Source: Palsa-504 sp963835775
GTDB lineage: Bacteria > Actinomycetota > Actinomycetes > Streptosporangiales > Streptosporangiaceae
Assembly (NCBI GenBank): GCA_963835775.1
Contig: CAWIHB010000010.1
Coordinates: forward strand, 186,001-250,000
Length of the DNA stretch: 64,000 nucleotides
Reading direction: 5' to 3'
Below are positions 42,301 to 51,076 of this stretch, in pieces. Made by a program: the position numbers and the translations under genes. Each line of letters opens with the position of its first letter. Position 1 is the stretch's first letter. The notes below the pieces were generated by a model. It made no database searches. It had not been told where the DNA came from and worked only from the letters and a program-made list of their open reading frames with translations.

Positions 42301-42750
42301 ATGAAGACCAGGAACAGCGATGATCAGCCGCGCATCGTGGTCGGAGTGGATGGCTTCGAGTCGTCCAAGGCCGCGTTGCGCTGGGCCATTCACCAGGCGA
42401 GGCTGACCGGAGCGGTGGTGGAGGCCATAACTGCGTGGCAGGTGCCGGTGGGCACCGGCTGGGTGCCGACCACTGAGTTGCCCGATTACCAGAGCGACGC
42501 GGCCGCCATCCTCGGCGAGGCCATGACCGAGATGTGCGCCGTGGACCCGGACGTTCAGGTCTGCCCGCGCGTGGTCGAGGGACGCGCCGGGCAGGTGCTT
42601 GCCGAAGCGGCCAAAGGCGCTGACCTGCTCGTGGTGGGCTCGCCGGGCCACGGCGGGCTGGCCGAAGCGCTGCTCGGCTCGGTCGGGCAGTACTGCGTGC
42701 ATCACGCACCGTGCCCGGTTCTCATCATCCGCGGCAAGTACGAACGCTGA
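42301..42750 (+). CDS. single-domain universal stress protein
   Basis: A 149-residue USP, closest in the window to the product of 13272-13703. The ATP loop reads GSPGHGGL then GS, with Pro in place of the usual Arg. GAGGAGGCCCGCG precedes the ATG. Confidence 0.92.
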   Translation: MKTRNSDDQPRIVVGVDGFESSKAALRWAIHQARLTGAVVEAITAWQVPVGTGWVPTTELPDYQSDAAAILGEAMTEMCAVDPDVQVCPRVVEGRAGQVLAEAAKGADLLVVGSPGHGGLAEALLGSVGQYCVHHAPCPVLIIRGKYER

Positions 42751-42776
42751 GCTGTACTCGACCACGGGTGAGCGGC

Positions 42777-43301
42777 TCAGTGCGTGGTGCCCGGCATCCC
42801 GGCGGACATGGCCACGCCGCCGGCGACGACGAGGAGAATGCCGAGGATCAGCGCTGTCCAGCCGAGGATCAAGCCCGCGAGCGCCAGGCCAGCCCCCTGT
42901 TCCCCGCTGCGCTTTATCTGCTGCCGGGCCAGGTGGCCGAACACGATCGCCGGGATGGCCGCCAGCGGTCCGACCAGGAACTCCGCGAGCGCGCAGGCGA
43001 GGCTAGCGACCGCGAGGCCGTTGATCTTCGCCGCCGGGGGCGCTGCTGGCGCCCTCGCGGCAGGCAGGTCGGTCACGAGGTGGTCCAGGTCGGCGTAGGT
43101 GCGCGCGGAAAAGGCATTCTCCAGGCGGCCGTCGTACTCATCCCTGGACAGCCGGCCTTCGCTGAAGGCCACGTTGAGCAACTCCACCACGCGGTCACGA
43201 TCCCGGTCAGAGGCCCGCATCTTGTCCCGTTCGCCACCGGTGGTCAAAGCCCGGGGGTACCCGAGGGGCATGGGCGGGGTGTCGTCGTCGTTCATCTGCA
43301 T
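42777..43301 (-). CDS. DUF1707-DUF4190 membrane protein
   Basis: A DUF1707 domain (MRASDRDRDRVVELLNVAFSEGRLSRDEYDGRLENAFSARTYADLDHLVTDLP, about residues 28-80) is followed by two to three membrane helices of DUF4190 type (about 95-170). ATG codons at 43301 and 43295 are both possible; AAGGGG fits the second best. It begins ten bases after pta and is probably the third gene of an ackA-pta operon. Function unknown. Confidence 0.85.
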   Translation of the reverse strand: MQMNDDDTPPMPLGYPRALTTGGERDKMRASDRDRDRVVELLNVAFSEGRLSRDEYDGRLENAFSARTYADLDHLVTDLPAARAPAAPPAAKINGLAVASLACALAEFLVGPLAAIPAIVFGHLARQQIKRSGEQGAGLALAGLILGWTALILGILLVVAGGVAMSAGMPGTTH

Positions 43302-43311
43302 CACCCCTTCG

Positions 43312-45471
43312 CTACGATGCTGCATGTTCGGCGCCGGCGCGGTAGGTGCCGTTAGTCCCGGCGATGGTCCGTAATTCGGAGGCGCCTACCGGGGGCACCT
43401 GAGCGCGGGCCTGGATCGCGGTCAGGGCCACCGTGTAGATGATGTCGTCGACCAGGGCACCGCGGCTCAGGTCGTTGACCGGCTTGGCCAGGCCCTGCAG
43501 CATCGGGCCGACGCTGACCACCTGAGCGCTGCGCTGTACGGCCTTGTAGGTCGTGTTGCCGGTGTCCAGGTCGGGGAAGACGAACACGGTGGCGTGGCCG
43601 GCTACCGGGCTGCCGGGCCGTTTGGCCTGCCCGACCGAGGCGATGGCGGCGGCGTCGTACTGCAGCGGGCCATCCACGGCCAGGCCAGGTTCACGTATGC
43701 GCACGATCCGGACGGCCTCGGCCACCTTGTCGACGTCCGTGCCGGTGCCAGAGGTCCCGGTGCTGAAGCTGATCATTGCCACTTTCGGCTCGATGCCGAA
43801 GGCCCGCGCGGACGCGGCGCTCTGGATCGCTATGTCGGCCAGGTCTTCGGCGTCCGGCTGGGGGTTGATGGCACAGTCCCCGTAGATGACCACCTGGTCG
43901 GGCAGGCACATGAAGAAGACCGAGGACACCAGGCGGCTGCCTGGCTTGGGGCCCAGGATCTGCAGCGCGGGACGGACGGTGTTCGCGGTGGTGTGCGCCG
44001 CGCCGGAGACCAGGCCGTCGACCTCGCCCAGCATGAGCATCATGGTGCCGACCGTAACCGGGTCGGCAAGATGCTCACGGGCCACGTCCTCGGTCCAGCC
44101 CTTGTGCCGCCTCAGTTCGGCCAGCGGGGCGACATAGCGCTCCGCGACCGCCCGCGGGTCCACGACGGTAAGGCCGCCGGGTAGCTGCAGCCCCAGACGC
44201 CTGGCCTGGCCGGCCACTGCATCGGGCGCCCCCAGCAGCAGGCACCGGGCGATGCCGCGTTCGGCGCACGCCACCGCCGCCCTCATGGTGCGCGGCTCGG
44301 CGCCTTCGGGCAGGACTATGAGCGCGTCGGCGGCCCGGGCCTGTTCGACCAGCTGATAACGGAACGCGGCGGGGCTGAGCCGCCGCGGCCGAGACGTACC
44401 GGTGAGCGAATCCAACCAGGACGGGTCCAGGGCGCCGGCGATGGTATCGGTTGCTCCCTCGATCCGCTCCAGGTCGTCAACGGGCAGGCCGGCGTCGAGA
44501 TCTCGTACCCGCGTCGCGGTCTGGTAGCTGTCGTCCTCGACGAGCAGGACGGGCAGGCCCCCGGCCCCAGTGGCCAGGGTGAGCCGACTGACCTGCGGAT
44601 CGGGCGCGGTCCCGGCGCTCAGCAGCAGGGCGGCGAGGTGGGTCCCGCTCAGCTCGGTCAGGTAGGCGGCCATGATCACCTCGTGCCGGTCTCCGGGGAC
44701 CACGACGAGCCGCCCGGTGTCCAGGACGCGGAGGGCGCCCGGGATACCCTGGGCCATCACCGCTACGTCCCTGATGCGCCGGGACAGGTTACCTTCGTGC
44801 AGTATGACCGGCTGCAGCTCCCGGACCAGGTCGTACACCCGCGGCCAGGTCAGCTCGGGGCGGTACGGCACCGCGGCGATGAGGCGGAGCTGGTGCTTGG
44901 CCAGGGCGGCTCGCAGCCGGGCGGTCGCGTCGGCCCCGCCGGCCTCGGGCAGTCCGTGAACCACGCAGCCGACGACCCGCGCCTGCTCGCCGGAGACGTA
45001 TCCGCTCGCCGCGATGGCGATCTGCTCGGCCAAGCAGTCTGCATCATTATCCGCAGGCCAGCATGCGACCAGCACGACGTCGGCGTCCAGCGTCCGAGCC
45101 AGCGCCTGGTTCAGCGAGCTGGCGTACAGGTTCGACGGTCCCGGACTGAGGCTTTCGACCACGACCACCTCAGAGCGGTCGTAGATGGGTTCCCAGGCGG
45201 CGACGATCTTCTCGAGCACCACCTCCAGTCCGCCCTCGCCAAGTTGACGCTCCAGTTCGGCGGTGGTCAGCGACTCCGGGGAATCAAGCGAGGTGACCGC
45301 GGCCACGAGCGCGGCTGAGCGGTCCGGGCCGCCGTCAGCCCTGGGCTGCACGACAGGCTTGACGTAGGCCACCTTGATGCCCCGCTGGTCCAGGGCACGC
45401 AGCAGGCCCAGGCAGGTCCTGGCCAGACCGCCGTGCTCCGCGACAGGAGCTACGAGCAAGCTCCGGGCCAT
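43312..45471 (-). CDS. pta: phosphate acetyltransferase
   Basis: The 719-residue product has the long Pta layout: N-terminal P-loop-like domain (about 1-220), DRTGG domain (about 225-340) and catalytic phosphate acetyl/butyryltransferase domain (about 385-710, with GAAHTTANTVRPALQI and FPDLDTGNTTYK). It converts acetyl-CoA to acetyl phosphate. It starts nine bases after ackA, so the pair makes ATP and acetate by substrate-level phosphorylation. Confidence 0.95.
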   Translation of the reverse strand: MARSLLVAPVAEHGGLARTCLGLLRALDQRGIKVAYVKPVVQPRADGGPDRSAALVAAVTSLDSPESLTTAELERQLGEGGLEVVLEKIVAAWEPIYDRSEVVVVESLSPGPSNLYASSLNQALARTLDADVVLVACWPADNDADCLAEQIAIAASGYVSGEQARVVGCVVHGLPEAGGADATARLRAALAKHQLRLIAAVPYRPELTWPRVYDLVRELQPVILHEGNLSRRIRDVAVMAQGIPGALRVLDTGRLVVVPGDRHEVIMAAYLTELSGTHLAALLLSAGTAPDPQVSRLTLATGAGGLPVLLVEDDSYQTATRVRDLDAGLPVDDLERIEGATDTIAGALDPSWLDSLTGTSRPRRLSPAAFRYQLVEQARAADALIVLPEGAEPRTMRAAVACAERGIARCLLLGAPDAVAGQARRLGLQLPGGLTVVDPRAVAERYVAPLAELRRHKGWTEDVAREHLADPVTVGTMMLMLGEVDGLVSGAAHTTANTVRPALQILGPKPGSRLVSSVFFMCLPDQVVIYGDCAINPQPDAEDLADIAIQSAASARAFGIEPKVAMISFSTGTSGTGTDVDKVAEAVRIVRIREPGLAVDGPLQYDAAAIASVGQAKRPGSPVAGHATVFVFPDLDTGNTTYKAVQRSAQVVSVGPMLQGLAKPVNDLSRGALVDDIIYTVALTAIQARAQVPPVGASELRTIAGTNGTYRAGAEHAAS

Positions 45472-45480
45472 GTGCTGCTC

Positions 45481-46731
45481 CTAACGGTAGCGTCCGATGC
45501 TGTCACCAACCGTGATAATGCGGGCGGTATCGCGGGCGATCATGAGTTCCTCGTCGGTCGGCACGACCAGCGCGAGAGCCGGGCCGGGGCGGCTGATGCG
45601 CCCGCTGGTGTCCCGGCCGTGCCGGGCGTTGGCTTCGGGGTCTTCAGCCAGGCCGAGGAAGGTCAGGCGGCTGAGTACCTGGCTGCGGACCAGAGGGCTG
45701 TTCTCGCCGATGCCGCCGGTGAACACCAGGGCGTCGAGGCGCTCCAGGCTGGTGACCAGCCCCGCGATCGCCTTGGCCAGCCGGTGCACGAACACCTCGA
45801 TGGCGAGCCGCGCCCGGTCATCGCCGCTGGCCGCCGCGGCTTCCACCGCCCGCATGTCATTGCCCGCACCGGACAGCCCGGCCAGCCCGCTGACGGTGTT
45901 GAGTTCGCGGGTAAGTTCGGCGACGCTAAGGCCCCGGCCGGCCAGGTAGCCGAACAGGCCGGGATCCACGTCGCCGGAGCGGGTGCCCATGACCAGCCCC
46001 TCCATCGGGGTCAGCCCCATCGTGGTATCCACCGAGACGCCATCTCGCACCGCGGTCGCGCTGCAGCCGTTGCCGAGATGGGCGGTTACCAGGCGGAGCT
46101 CGGCCAGCGGGCGGTCCAGCAGGGCGGCGGCGCGCTGGCTGACGAACCGGTGACTGGTGCCGTGGAATCCGTACCGGCGTACCCCGTACCTGGTGTACCA
46201 GTCTTCGGGGACCGCGTACCGGAAGGCGCGCGGGGGAATCGTCTGGTGGAACGCGGTGTCGAACACGGCCACCTGCGGCAGGTCCGGCCGGATGGCGCTG
46301 ACCGCCTCGATGCCGGCCAGGTTCGCCGGATTGTGCAGCGGCGCCAGGTGGCTGAACGAGCTGATCGCCGCGATGACTTCGTCGTCCACCAGCACCGAGG
46401 CAGCGAACCGCTCTCCCCCGTGGACGACGCGATGGCCGACGCCGACCACGGCAGCCGGCTCGTCCCGGGCCGTTCCAGGTCCGGCCTCGGGCAGGTACTC
46501 CAGGACCCGGGAGATGATGGCCATGTAGCTGCCGTCGCCGATGCGATCGGTGACGGCGACACCGGGGTGCCGCCGGATCCGCAGCACCGCCTCGGGCGTG
46601 CCCACCTTCTCGGCCATCCCGCCCAGGACGCGCTGGCCGCTGCCCGGGTCCAGCAGAGCGAACTTCACTGACGAGCTACCCGAGTTCAGCACCAGCACCA
46701 AGCCGGGATCCCGGGCGTTCGCTTGTGTCAT
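45481..46731 (-). CDS. ackA: acetate kinase
   Basis: The 416-residue protein has LVLNSGSSSVKFALL at the start, GHRVVHGG, HLGNGCS and FTGGIGEN motifs of acetate kinase. It uses acetyl phosphate to make ATP. The ATG is preceded by GGAG with very short spacing. Two strong DevR-type boxes lie 59-101 bases upstream. Confidence 0.95.
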   Translation of the reverse strand: MTQANARDPGLVLVLNSGSSSVKFALLDPGSGQRVLGGMAEKVGTPEAVLRIRRHPGVAVTDRIGDGSYMAIISRVLEYLPEAGPGTARDEPAAVVGVGHRVVHGGERFAASVLVDDEVIAAISSFSHLAPLHNPANLAGIEAVSAIRPDLPQVAVFDTAFHQTIPPRAFRYAVPEDWYTRYGVRRYGFHGTSHRFVSQRAAALLDRPLAELRLVTAHLGNGCSATAVRDGVSVDTTMGLTPMEGLVMGTRSGDVDPGLFGYLAGRGLSVAELTRELNTVSGLAGLSGAGNDMRAVEAAAASGDDRARLAIEVFVHRLAKAIAGLVTSLERLDALVFTGGIGENSPLVRSQVLSRLTFLGLAEDPEANARHGRDTSGRISRPGPALALVVPTDEELMIARDTARIITVGDSIGRYR

Positions 46732-46789
46732 GCTCCGAGCGTGCGCGCCGGCCAGCAGCCGCTGGCAGGGCTGCGGGTCATGAGTCTAA

Positions 46790-46832
46790 GGGACCTTGGT
46801 CCACGGTTGCTGTGGGCCGGGACCATTGGCCC
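46790..46832. promoter_or_regulatory. two DevR-type boxes between ackA and a small Cys/His gene
   Basis: GGGACCTTGGTCCA at 46790-46803 and GGGACCATTGGCCC at 46819-46832 are 29 bp apart; a left half-site AGGACCCTGTC starts at 46849, 30 bp on. They lie between divergent genes. Confidence 0.7.
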
Positions 46833-46890
46833 GAGATGTTCGGGAGCTAGGACCCTGTCGGGGCCGGCGCGGCTGCGGCAATGCTGAAGC

Positions 46891-47097
46891 ATGGACGATA
46901 GAGCTTGCTGCTGCCCCTCCCATCCCGTTGTGCGGGTGTTCATGCCGCCGGCGGCAGGCCGGCCTTACCCGGTCGAGCTGCTGTTGTGCGGGCATCACTT
47001 CCGCATCTCGCAGTGGACCCTGGCCACCGCCGGCGCCGTGGCCCAGGTCCTGCGGGGTTATCCGGCCAGGCGGGTATCCGAGCTGGCCCTGCTCTAG
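46891..47097 (+). CDS. small Cys/His protein, CCCP-CGHH family (DUF7455-like)
   Basis: The 68-residue protein contains DRACCCPSHPVVRVFMPP, then PVELLLCGHHFRIS. The Cys cluster and CGHH resemble the metal site of short actinobacterial DUF7455 proteins, so a zinc ribbon is likely. Homologues in this window are at 48231-48587 and 62082-62426; this is the shortest copy and starts directly at the motif. Function unknown. Confidence 0.75.
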   Translation: MDDRACCCPSHPVVRVFMPPAAGRPYPVELLLCGHHFRISQWTLATAGAVAQVLRGYPARRVSELALL

Positions 47098-47130
47098 GAC
47101 CAAGTCGGTCAACGGACCCGGACAGACCAC

Positions 47131-47144
47131 GGGCCTTTCGGCCC
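47131..47144. promoter_or_regulatory. DevR-type box upstream of DUF1918 gene
   Basis: GGGCCTTTCGGCCC is the symmetrical GGCCC variant, 66 bases before the ATG at 47210. Confidence 0.5.
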
Positions 47145-47209
47145 TATACGGTGCGGCACGGCGGTTCCAGGCTCAGCACCAGGCACAACCTATGACATGG
47201 AGGTCGGCC

Positions 47210-47401
47210 ATGCGAGCGAAAGTCGGAGACGAGCTCACCGTCAAGGGACGCCATCAGGGTGATGGAGAACGTCATGGGGAGATTATTCAGGTCGACGGCC
47301 CGGACGGCGCGCCGCCGTATCTGGTCCGCTGGCAGGACGGTCACGACAGCCTCTTCTTCCCCTCGTCCGACGCTGAGATCACGCACCACGCGACCAGGTG
47401 A
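47210..47401 (+). CDS. DUF1918 domain protein
   Basis: The 63-residue product matches DUF1918: KVGDELTVKGRHQGDGERHGEIIQVDGPDGAPPYLVRWQDGHDSLFFPSSDAEI, a small SH3-like barrel common in actinobacteria. GGAGGTCGGCC precedes the ATG. It lies seven bases before the release-factor-like gene, so they are cotranscribed. Confidence 0.85.
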   Translation: MRAKVGDELTVKGRHQGDGERHGEIIQVDGPDGAPPYLVRWQDGHDSLFFPSSDAEITHHATR

Positions 47402-47408
47402 GGCAATC

Positions 47409-48146
47409 ATGATCACCCTTACGGAAGTCGAGAAGCTGGGCCGCGTCCATGCGGTCGAGCCGATCGTGCTGTCGGTATACCTGAACGTCCCGCGCCATCC
47501 CGCGGGACTGTTTGGGCTGCCACGCCGGGTAGACGAGCTCGTCACAGCGGCCGAGCGTGACGCGGGCCCGGCCGGGTACCTGCGCGAGGAGGACCGGCGT
47601 TCGGCTCGGGATGAGGCAGCGCTGGCCGAGCCAGGCTGGGCCGGCCACCCAGTGGCCATCTTTGCCTGCGCCGAGGTCGGCCTGCTCGAGACGGTCGTGC
47701 TGCCGCAGGCACCGGCGGAGACGTTGCCGGAGCAGGCGGTGCTGGGGATGAGACCGCATATCCGGCCACTGCTGGCCGCCCTGCAGCCCGGCGCGCGTCT
47801 GGCCGAGGAGATCCTGGCCGAGGAGATCCTGGCCGAGGAGATCCTGGCCGAGCCAGCGGGCGAGCTCACCGTCTTCGGCCTGCCGGCCTGCCTGGCCGCG
47901 GTCAACGCCGATCCGGTGGAAACCCTGGTGGTTCCGCACGACGGGCTGGTCGCGGGTTATGAATGCGGGCGCTGCGGCGCCCTAGGCCTGGCTGCGGACT
48001 GCTGCCCGGACTGGGGAACCGCGGCGCTGCCCGTCCCGGATCTCCTCGAGGAGATGGTCATCCGGACTCTGGAAGACGGCGGCCAGGTCCTCGTGGTCGA
48101 CCAGGCGCAAGGACGGATTGCCGCCAGGCGACACCGGAGACCATAG
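47409..48146 (+). CDS. shortened bacterial eRF1-like (baeRF) family protein
   Basis: The 245-residue product begins with the baeRF N-terminal pattern (EPIVLSVYLNV) and ends with an eRF1 domain 3-like part carrying a Cys pair (ECGRCGALG, DCCPDWG). From family knowledge a central domain of about 150-190 residues is expected between RPHIRPLLAALQ and LAEEIL; it is absent. At that point a 15-base unit is repeated just over three times (47799-47852), giving LAEEI LAEEI LAEEI. An in-frame deletion with slippage is a likely history. Family members are suspected of acting on stalled ribosomes. Confidence 0.65.
   Translation: MITLTEVEKLGRVHAVEPIVLSVYLNVPRHPAGLFGLPRRVDELVTAAERDAGPAGYLREEDRRSARDEAALAEPGWAGHPVAIFACAEVGLLETVVLPQAPAETLPEQAVLGMRPHIRPLLAALQPGARLAEEILAEEILAEEILAEPAGELTVFGLPACLAAVNADPVETLVVPHDGLVAGYECGRCGALGLAADCCPDWGTAALPVPDLLEEMVIRTLEDGGQVLVVDQAQGRIAARRHRRP
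47799..47852. repeat. 15-bp tandem repeat, 3.6 copies
   Basis: The unit CTGGCCGAGGAGATC is repeated perfectly three times from 47799 to 47843, followed by nine bases of a fourth copy. It is in frame within the baeRF-like gene. Confidence 0.95.
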
Positions 48147-48159
48147 CCTACGTACGGGC

Positions 48160-48195
48160 GGGCCCTTGGGCCCGAAGGTCCGGGAACTCCGTCCC
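48160..48195. promoter_or_regulatory. tandem DevR-type boxes, 22 bp apart
   Basis: GGGCCCTTGGGCCC at 48160-48173 and GGGAACTCCGTCCC at 48182-48195 lie 36-71 bases upstream of the small Cys/His gene at 48231. A third partly matching site (GGCCCGAAGGTCCG) overlaps both at 48169-48182. Confidence 0.65.
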
Positions 48196-48230
48196 TACGG
48201 GCCGGTCCGCCGCGCGCGGATGCTTGGACC

Positions 48231-48587
48231 ATGAAGCCGCTATTTCCGCACCCGGGCTCTGACGGAAGCGTGCCGGAGTCCGGCAGTCAGGCGCCGGACG
48301 AGCTCCTGGCGGATGCGCCCCCCTGGCACGAGGACCGGGCCTGCTGCTGCCCGGCGCAGCCCGTGGTGCGGGTCATCATGCCCCCGACCCCCCAGCGGCG
48401 GCATTCGGTAGACCTGCTGCTGTGCGGCCATCATTACCGCGTGTCCCGCCAGGCTCTGGCGGCGGCAGGGGCCCGCGTAGAGAACTTGCCGGGCATGGCC
48501 GGCGCCGCCGCGGCGGCGCTGCTGCCAAGCAGCCACCAGGACTATGCCGGACTCACGACCAGCCCGCCCGCCGAGACGGCGGGCTAG
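48231..48587 (+). CDS. small Cys/His protein, CCCP-CGHH family (DUF7455-like)
   Basis: The 118-residue protein has a 35-residue N-terminal extension, then DRACCCPAQPVVRVIMPP, DLLLCGHHYRVSRQALAAAGA and a VENLPG turn. The C-terminal 35 residues are Ala/Pro-rich and probably disordered. The shared core with the copies at 46891 and 62082 is about 60 residues. Confidence 0.78.
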   Translation: MKPLFPHPGSDGSVPESGSQAPDELLADAPPWHEDRACCCPAQPVVRVIMPPTPQRRHSVDLLLCGHHYRVSRQALAAAGARVENLPGMAGAAAAALLPSSHQDYAGLTTSPPAETAG

Positions 48588-48743
48588 CTGGATGACAGTT
48601 ATCAAGCCCAGCAGCCCTGGCCTTTCCGCCCCGCAGGGCGGCGGCCGACCGGTCCTGCTGGCCTTCTTGCCGATGACGGCGCTGATGATCACGTCGTCGG
48701 TGCTGGCGGGCATCTGGGAGGACCCGGCCCTAGCCAGCCTGCC

Positions 48744-48998
48744 CTATGCAGCGCGCGTCGTGTGCGCCCGGCGGCGGCGTTCCCGTACTCGTTGCTCCCT
48801 GTTCAGCCCGCCCCAGATCCCGTACCTCACCGAGTTCCTGAGGGCGTAGTCGAGGCACTGCGCGCGCACCGGGCATGACGCGCAGACCGTCGCGGCCTTC
48901 GCTTCCCGGATCTCTCGCTCCTGCCGGGTCTCGCCGTCCGGGCCAAAGAACAGCTGCGCGTTCACGCCCCCGCAGGCGGCCCTGTATTGCCAGTTCAC
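48744..48998 (-). CDS. WhiB-family iron-sulfur regulator
   Basis: The 84-residue product has the four cluster cysteines (Cys9, Cys39, Cys42 and Cys48 in CASCPVRAQC), the GIWGG turn and a basic C-terminus. WhiB proteins bind a [4Fe-4S] cluster sensitive to O2 and NO and modulate sigma factor activity. The GTG start is preceded by GGGAGGTCCGGAC. It is short, like WhiB1/WhmE forms; a precise subclass cannot be set. Confidence 0.92.
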   Translation of the reverse strand: MNWQYRAACGGVNAQLFFGPDGETRQEREIREAKAATVCASCPVRAQCLDYALRNSVRYGIWGGLNREQRVRERRRRAHTTRAA

Positions 48999-49138
48999 GT
49001 CCGGACCTCCCGTCCTACCACGTCAGTGCCACCGGGTCGATCTGTTGTGCTTACTGAACCTCAGCATCGACGCGGCCCCGGCCAGGCGCCAGAGGCAAAG
49101 GTCCTCGGCGCCCGGCACCCGCGACCGCGCGCCGCGGC

Positions 49139-49239
49139 AGGGCTTTAGTCCTTCCCCGGATGACGTCGGAGAGGGCAGCCGCGGTTGCGCGGCCTGCGCT
49201 CTCGGGACCTCCTGCCGTCCGTCCCAGGACCTATGACCC
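49139..49239. promoter_or_regulatory. DevR-type boxes between whiB-like gene and coiled-coil genes
   Basis: AGGGCTTTAGTCCT (49139-49152) is close to the mycobacterial consensus. A left half-site GGGACCTCCTGCCG (49204-49217) and AGGACCTATGACCC (49226-49239) are exactly 22 bp apart and lie 39-74 bases upstream of 49278. Confidence 0.55.
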
Positions 49240-49277
49240 TGCCCGGTGACTGCCGCCCGAGGACACCATAGGCACTC

Positions 49278-49514
49278 ATGAACAGGCAGGCTGAAGCTCA
49301 GGCCGCCGCTACCGCGGCAGAGGTCGACCAGCGCGTGAGCCAGCTCGAGGCCAGAGTGGCAGTGCTTCTGGAGGCCACCGAGGTGCTAGCCCGCGGCCTC
49401 GAGAACGGGCTGCCGACGCAGCCGGGTACCGGGCAGGCGGAGAAGGCGGCCAGGCGCGCTCACGAACTGCTGCTGCTGGCCAAGACGGATGGTCCAGGTC
49501 CATCCCGGGCGTGA
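49278..49514 (+). CDS. small helical (coiled-coil) protein
   Basis: The 78-residue product is Ala/Glu-rich with a heptad-like stretch (VDQRVSQLEARVAVLLEATEVLARGLENG). It is followed by a second small gene 28 bases downstream. I do not recognise a family. The upstream DevR-type boxes suggest regulon membership. Confidence 0.55.
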   Translation: MNRQAEAQAAATAAEVDQRVSQLEARVAVLLEATEVLARGLENGLPTQPGTGQAEKAARRAHELLLLAKTDGPGPSRA

Positions 49515-49542
49515 ACACGGCCGCGAAAAGGTGGGACAAGCC

Positions 49543-49740
49543 ATGTCATACGGTCACGCCGAGCGCACGCTGGCCACGATACGCCTGCTCGAGGCGGAAA
49601 CCAGGGATCTGCTGTCCCACCGGGAGCAGCTGACTGCGGAGCAGGAGCGATGGCTGCGCGAGGCCGCTGATTCAGCCTCCTGGCGCCTGAGCTCCCCCGG
49701 CGCTGTAATGCACACGCCCGGCCAGGTGGGCGCCCGGTGA
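49543..49740 (+). CDS. small helical protein
   Basis: The 65-residue product is mostly one or two amphipathic helices (ERTLATIRLLEAETRDLLSHREQLTAEQERWLREAAD). AAGGTGGGACAAGCC precedes the ATG. It probably forms a pair with the preceding gene. Function unknown. Confidence 0.5.
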   Translation: MSYGHAERTLATIRLLEAETRDLLSHREQLTAEQERWLREAADSASWRLSSPGAVMHTPGQVGAR

Positions 49741-50003
49741 TCAGCAGGGCTGCGCCGGTCAGTCCGTAAGGAGCTGCATCGCTGTGTGATGATCCTTGGG
49801 TGACCGACGAGGGTATATGGCGAGACGCGTCCTGCAAGGTAACACGGCATGCTCCGGTCCTGCCTTCGGGTCGTTTGCCGGGGTGGCCGGGTCGTTCGCC
49901 TCTGCTGCGGCGCTGGTTTATGGCGAGATTCTGGGTTTGAGAAGGAGCAGCCTGTTACTGGAGGCGCATTTCCGCAGTGCTTCCTCCGTGTGGAGGCGTC
50001 ATT

Positions 50004-50924
50004 GTGCGAAGGGTCGCGGTGGCGGCGATAATCGCCGCCGTCTCGCTGGCGGCCACGGGCTGCCTGACCCCGCTTACGTCGCAGCAGCCCCTGACGCCGG
50101 TCCCGACCCCGGCAAACCCGCTGGTTGGTGTCTACGAACCGGGCGCGCCGGGTAGCTGGTCGCAGACCGGGGAGTTCACTGACGCGACCGGCGTCAAGCC
50201 GGCGGTTGTTATTTACTACTCGTCGTGGAATGAACCGTTCAGCACGTCATTCGCGCAGACGGCCTGGGATCACGATGCCCATGTGCTCGTCCAGCTCGAG
50301 CCTAACGGCGTGACGCTCGCCTCCATCGCCGCGGGCGGCTCAGACACATACTTGCGTTCCTTCGCTGACGCCGTCGTCGCCTTCGGCCATGCTGTGATCT
50401 TGTCGTTCGGCCACGAGATGAACGGCACCTGGTACCCCTGGGGCTATGGCCACGCGTCGCCTGCGACGTTCGTGGCCGCCTGGAGGCACATCGTGCGGGT
50501 CTTCCGCGCTGCGGGAGCAGCCAACGTCACCTGGCTGTGGACGGTCAACTCCATCCAAGGGGCGTCGAGTTCGCTGAGCCAGTGGTGGCCGGGCGCGGCG
50601 TGGGTCAACTGGACCGGTATCGCCGGCTACTACTACCGGGCCACGGATACCTTCGGCTCGCTGTTCGGCTCGACCATCGCCGACATCCGCACGTTCAGCA
50701 ACGCACCGATGCTGATCTCCGAGACCGCCGTGGGCACCACCGCGGACCGGGAGAACCAGATCGACGCGCTGTTCGCGGGCGTCCGCGCGGAGCGTCTCGC
50801 CGGGGTGATCTGGTTCGACGAGGCGCAGCACGCCGGTCTCTACCACCAGGACTGGCGCCTCGAAGACGACCCGAACGCTCTCGCGGCGTTCACCGCAGCA
50901 GTTGCGACGTACCTGGGCAGCTGA
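50004..50924 (+). CDS. secreted lipoprotein, glycoside hydrolase family 26-like
   Basis: The GTG start at 50004 has GGAGG eight bases upstream and gives a lipoprotein signal peptide ending LAATGC. The mature part (about 285 residues) has the GH26 acid/base motif SFGHEMNGTWYPWG and a SETAVG segment that can hold the nucleophile Glu. GH26 enzymes cleave beta-mannans or mixed beta-glucans. The next gene makes a polysaccharide synthase, so this hydrolase may trim or release its product. Confidence 0.85.
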   Translation: MRRVAVAAIIAAVSLAATGCLTPLTSQQPLTPVPTPANPLVGVYEPGAPGSWSQTGEFTDATGVKPAVVIYYSSWNEPFSTSFAQTAWDHDAHVLVQLEPNGVTLASIAAGGSDTYLRSFADAVVAFGHAVILSFGHEMNGTWYPWGYGHASPATFVAAWRHIVRVFRAAGAANVTWLWTVNSIQGASSSLSQWWPGAAWVNWTGIAGYYYRATDTFGSLFGSTIADIRTFSNAPMLISETAVGTTADRENQIDALFAGVRAERLAGVIWFDEAQHAGLYHQDWRLEDDPNALAAFTAAVATYLGS

Positions 50925-51000
50925 GCCTGCGCGTCGCGCCCGCCGAGGGCGGCACAGCCGGGCGGCCCAGCGCCACATCGGGAACGATGGCGGTTCAATC

Positions 51001-51014
51001 GGGACTTTGGGCAC
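51001..51014. promoter_or_regulatory. DevR-type box upstream of GT2 gene
   Basis: GGGACTTTGGGCAC resembles the M. tuberculosis consensus with its CTTT spacer. An overlapping right half-site (CGTCCC, ending 51019) follows. The distance to the start at 51077 is 63 bases. Confidence 0.5.
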
Positions 51015-51076
51015 GTCCCTAACGGCTGGCGCGGGACCCAAGCTGGAGTGACCTTTCCGATGCGGGAGGGGCTTTC

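Noticed and set aside
47799..47852. Possible CRISPR-like repeat
   Set aside because: The units are directly adjacent with no spacers and lie in frame in a gene; it is a simple tandem repeat. No CRISPR array or cas gene is seen anywhere.
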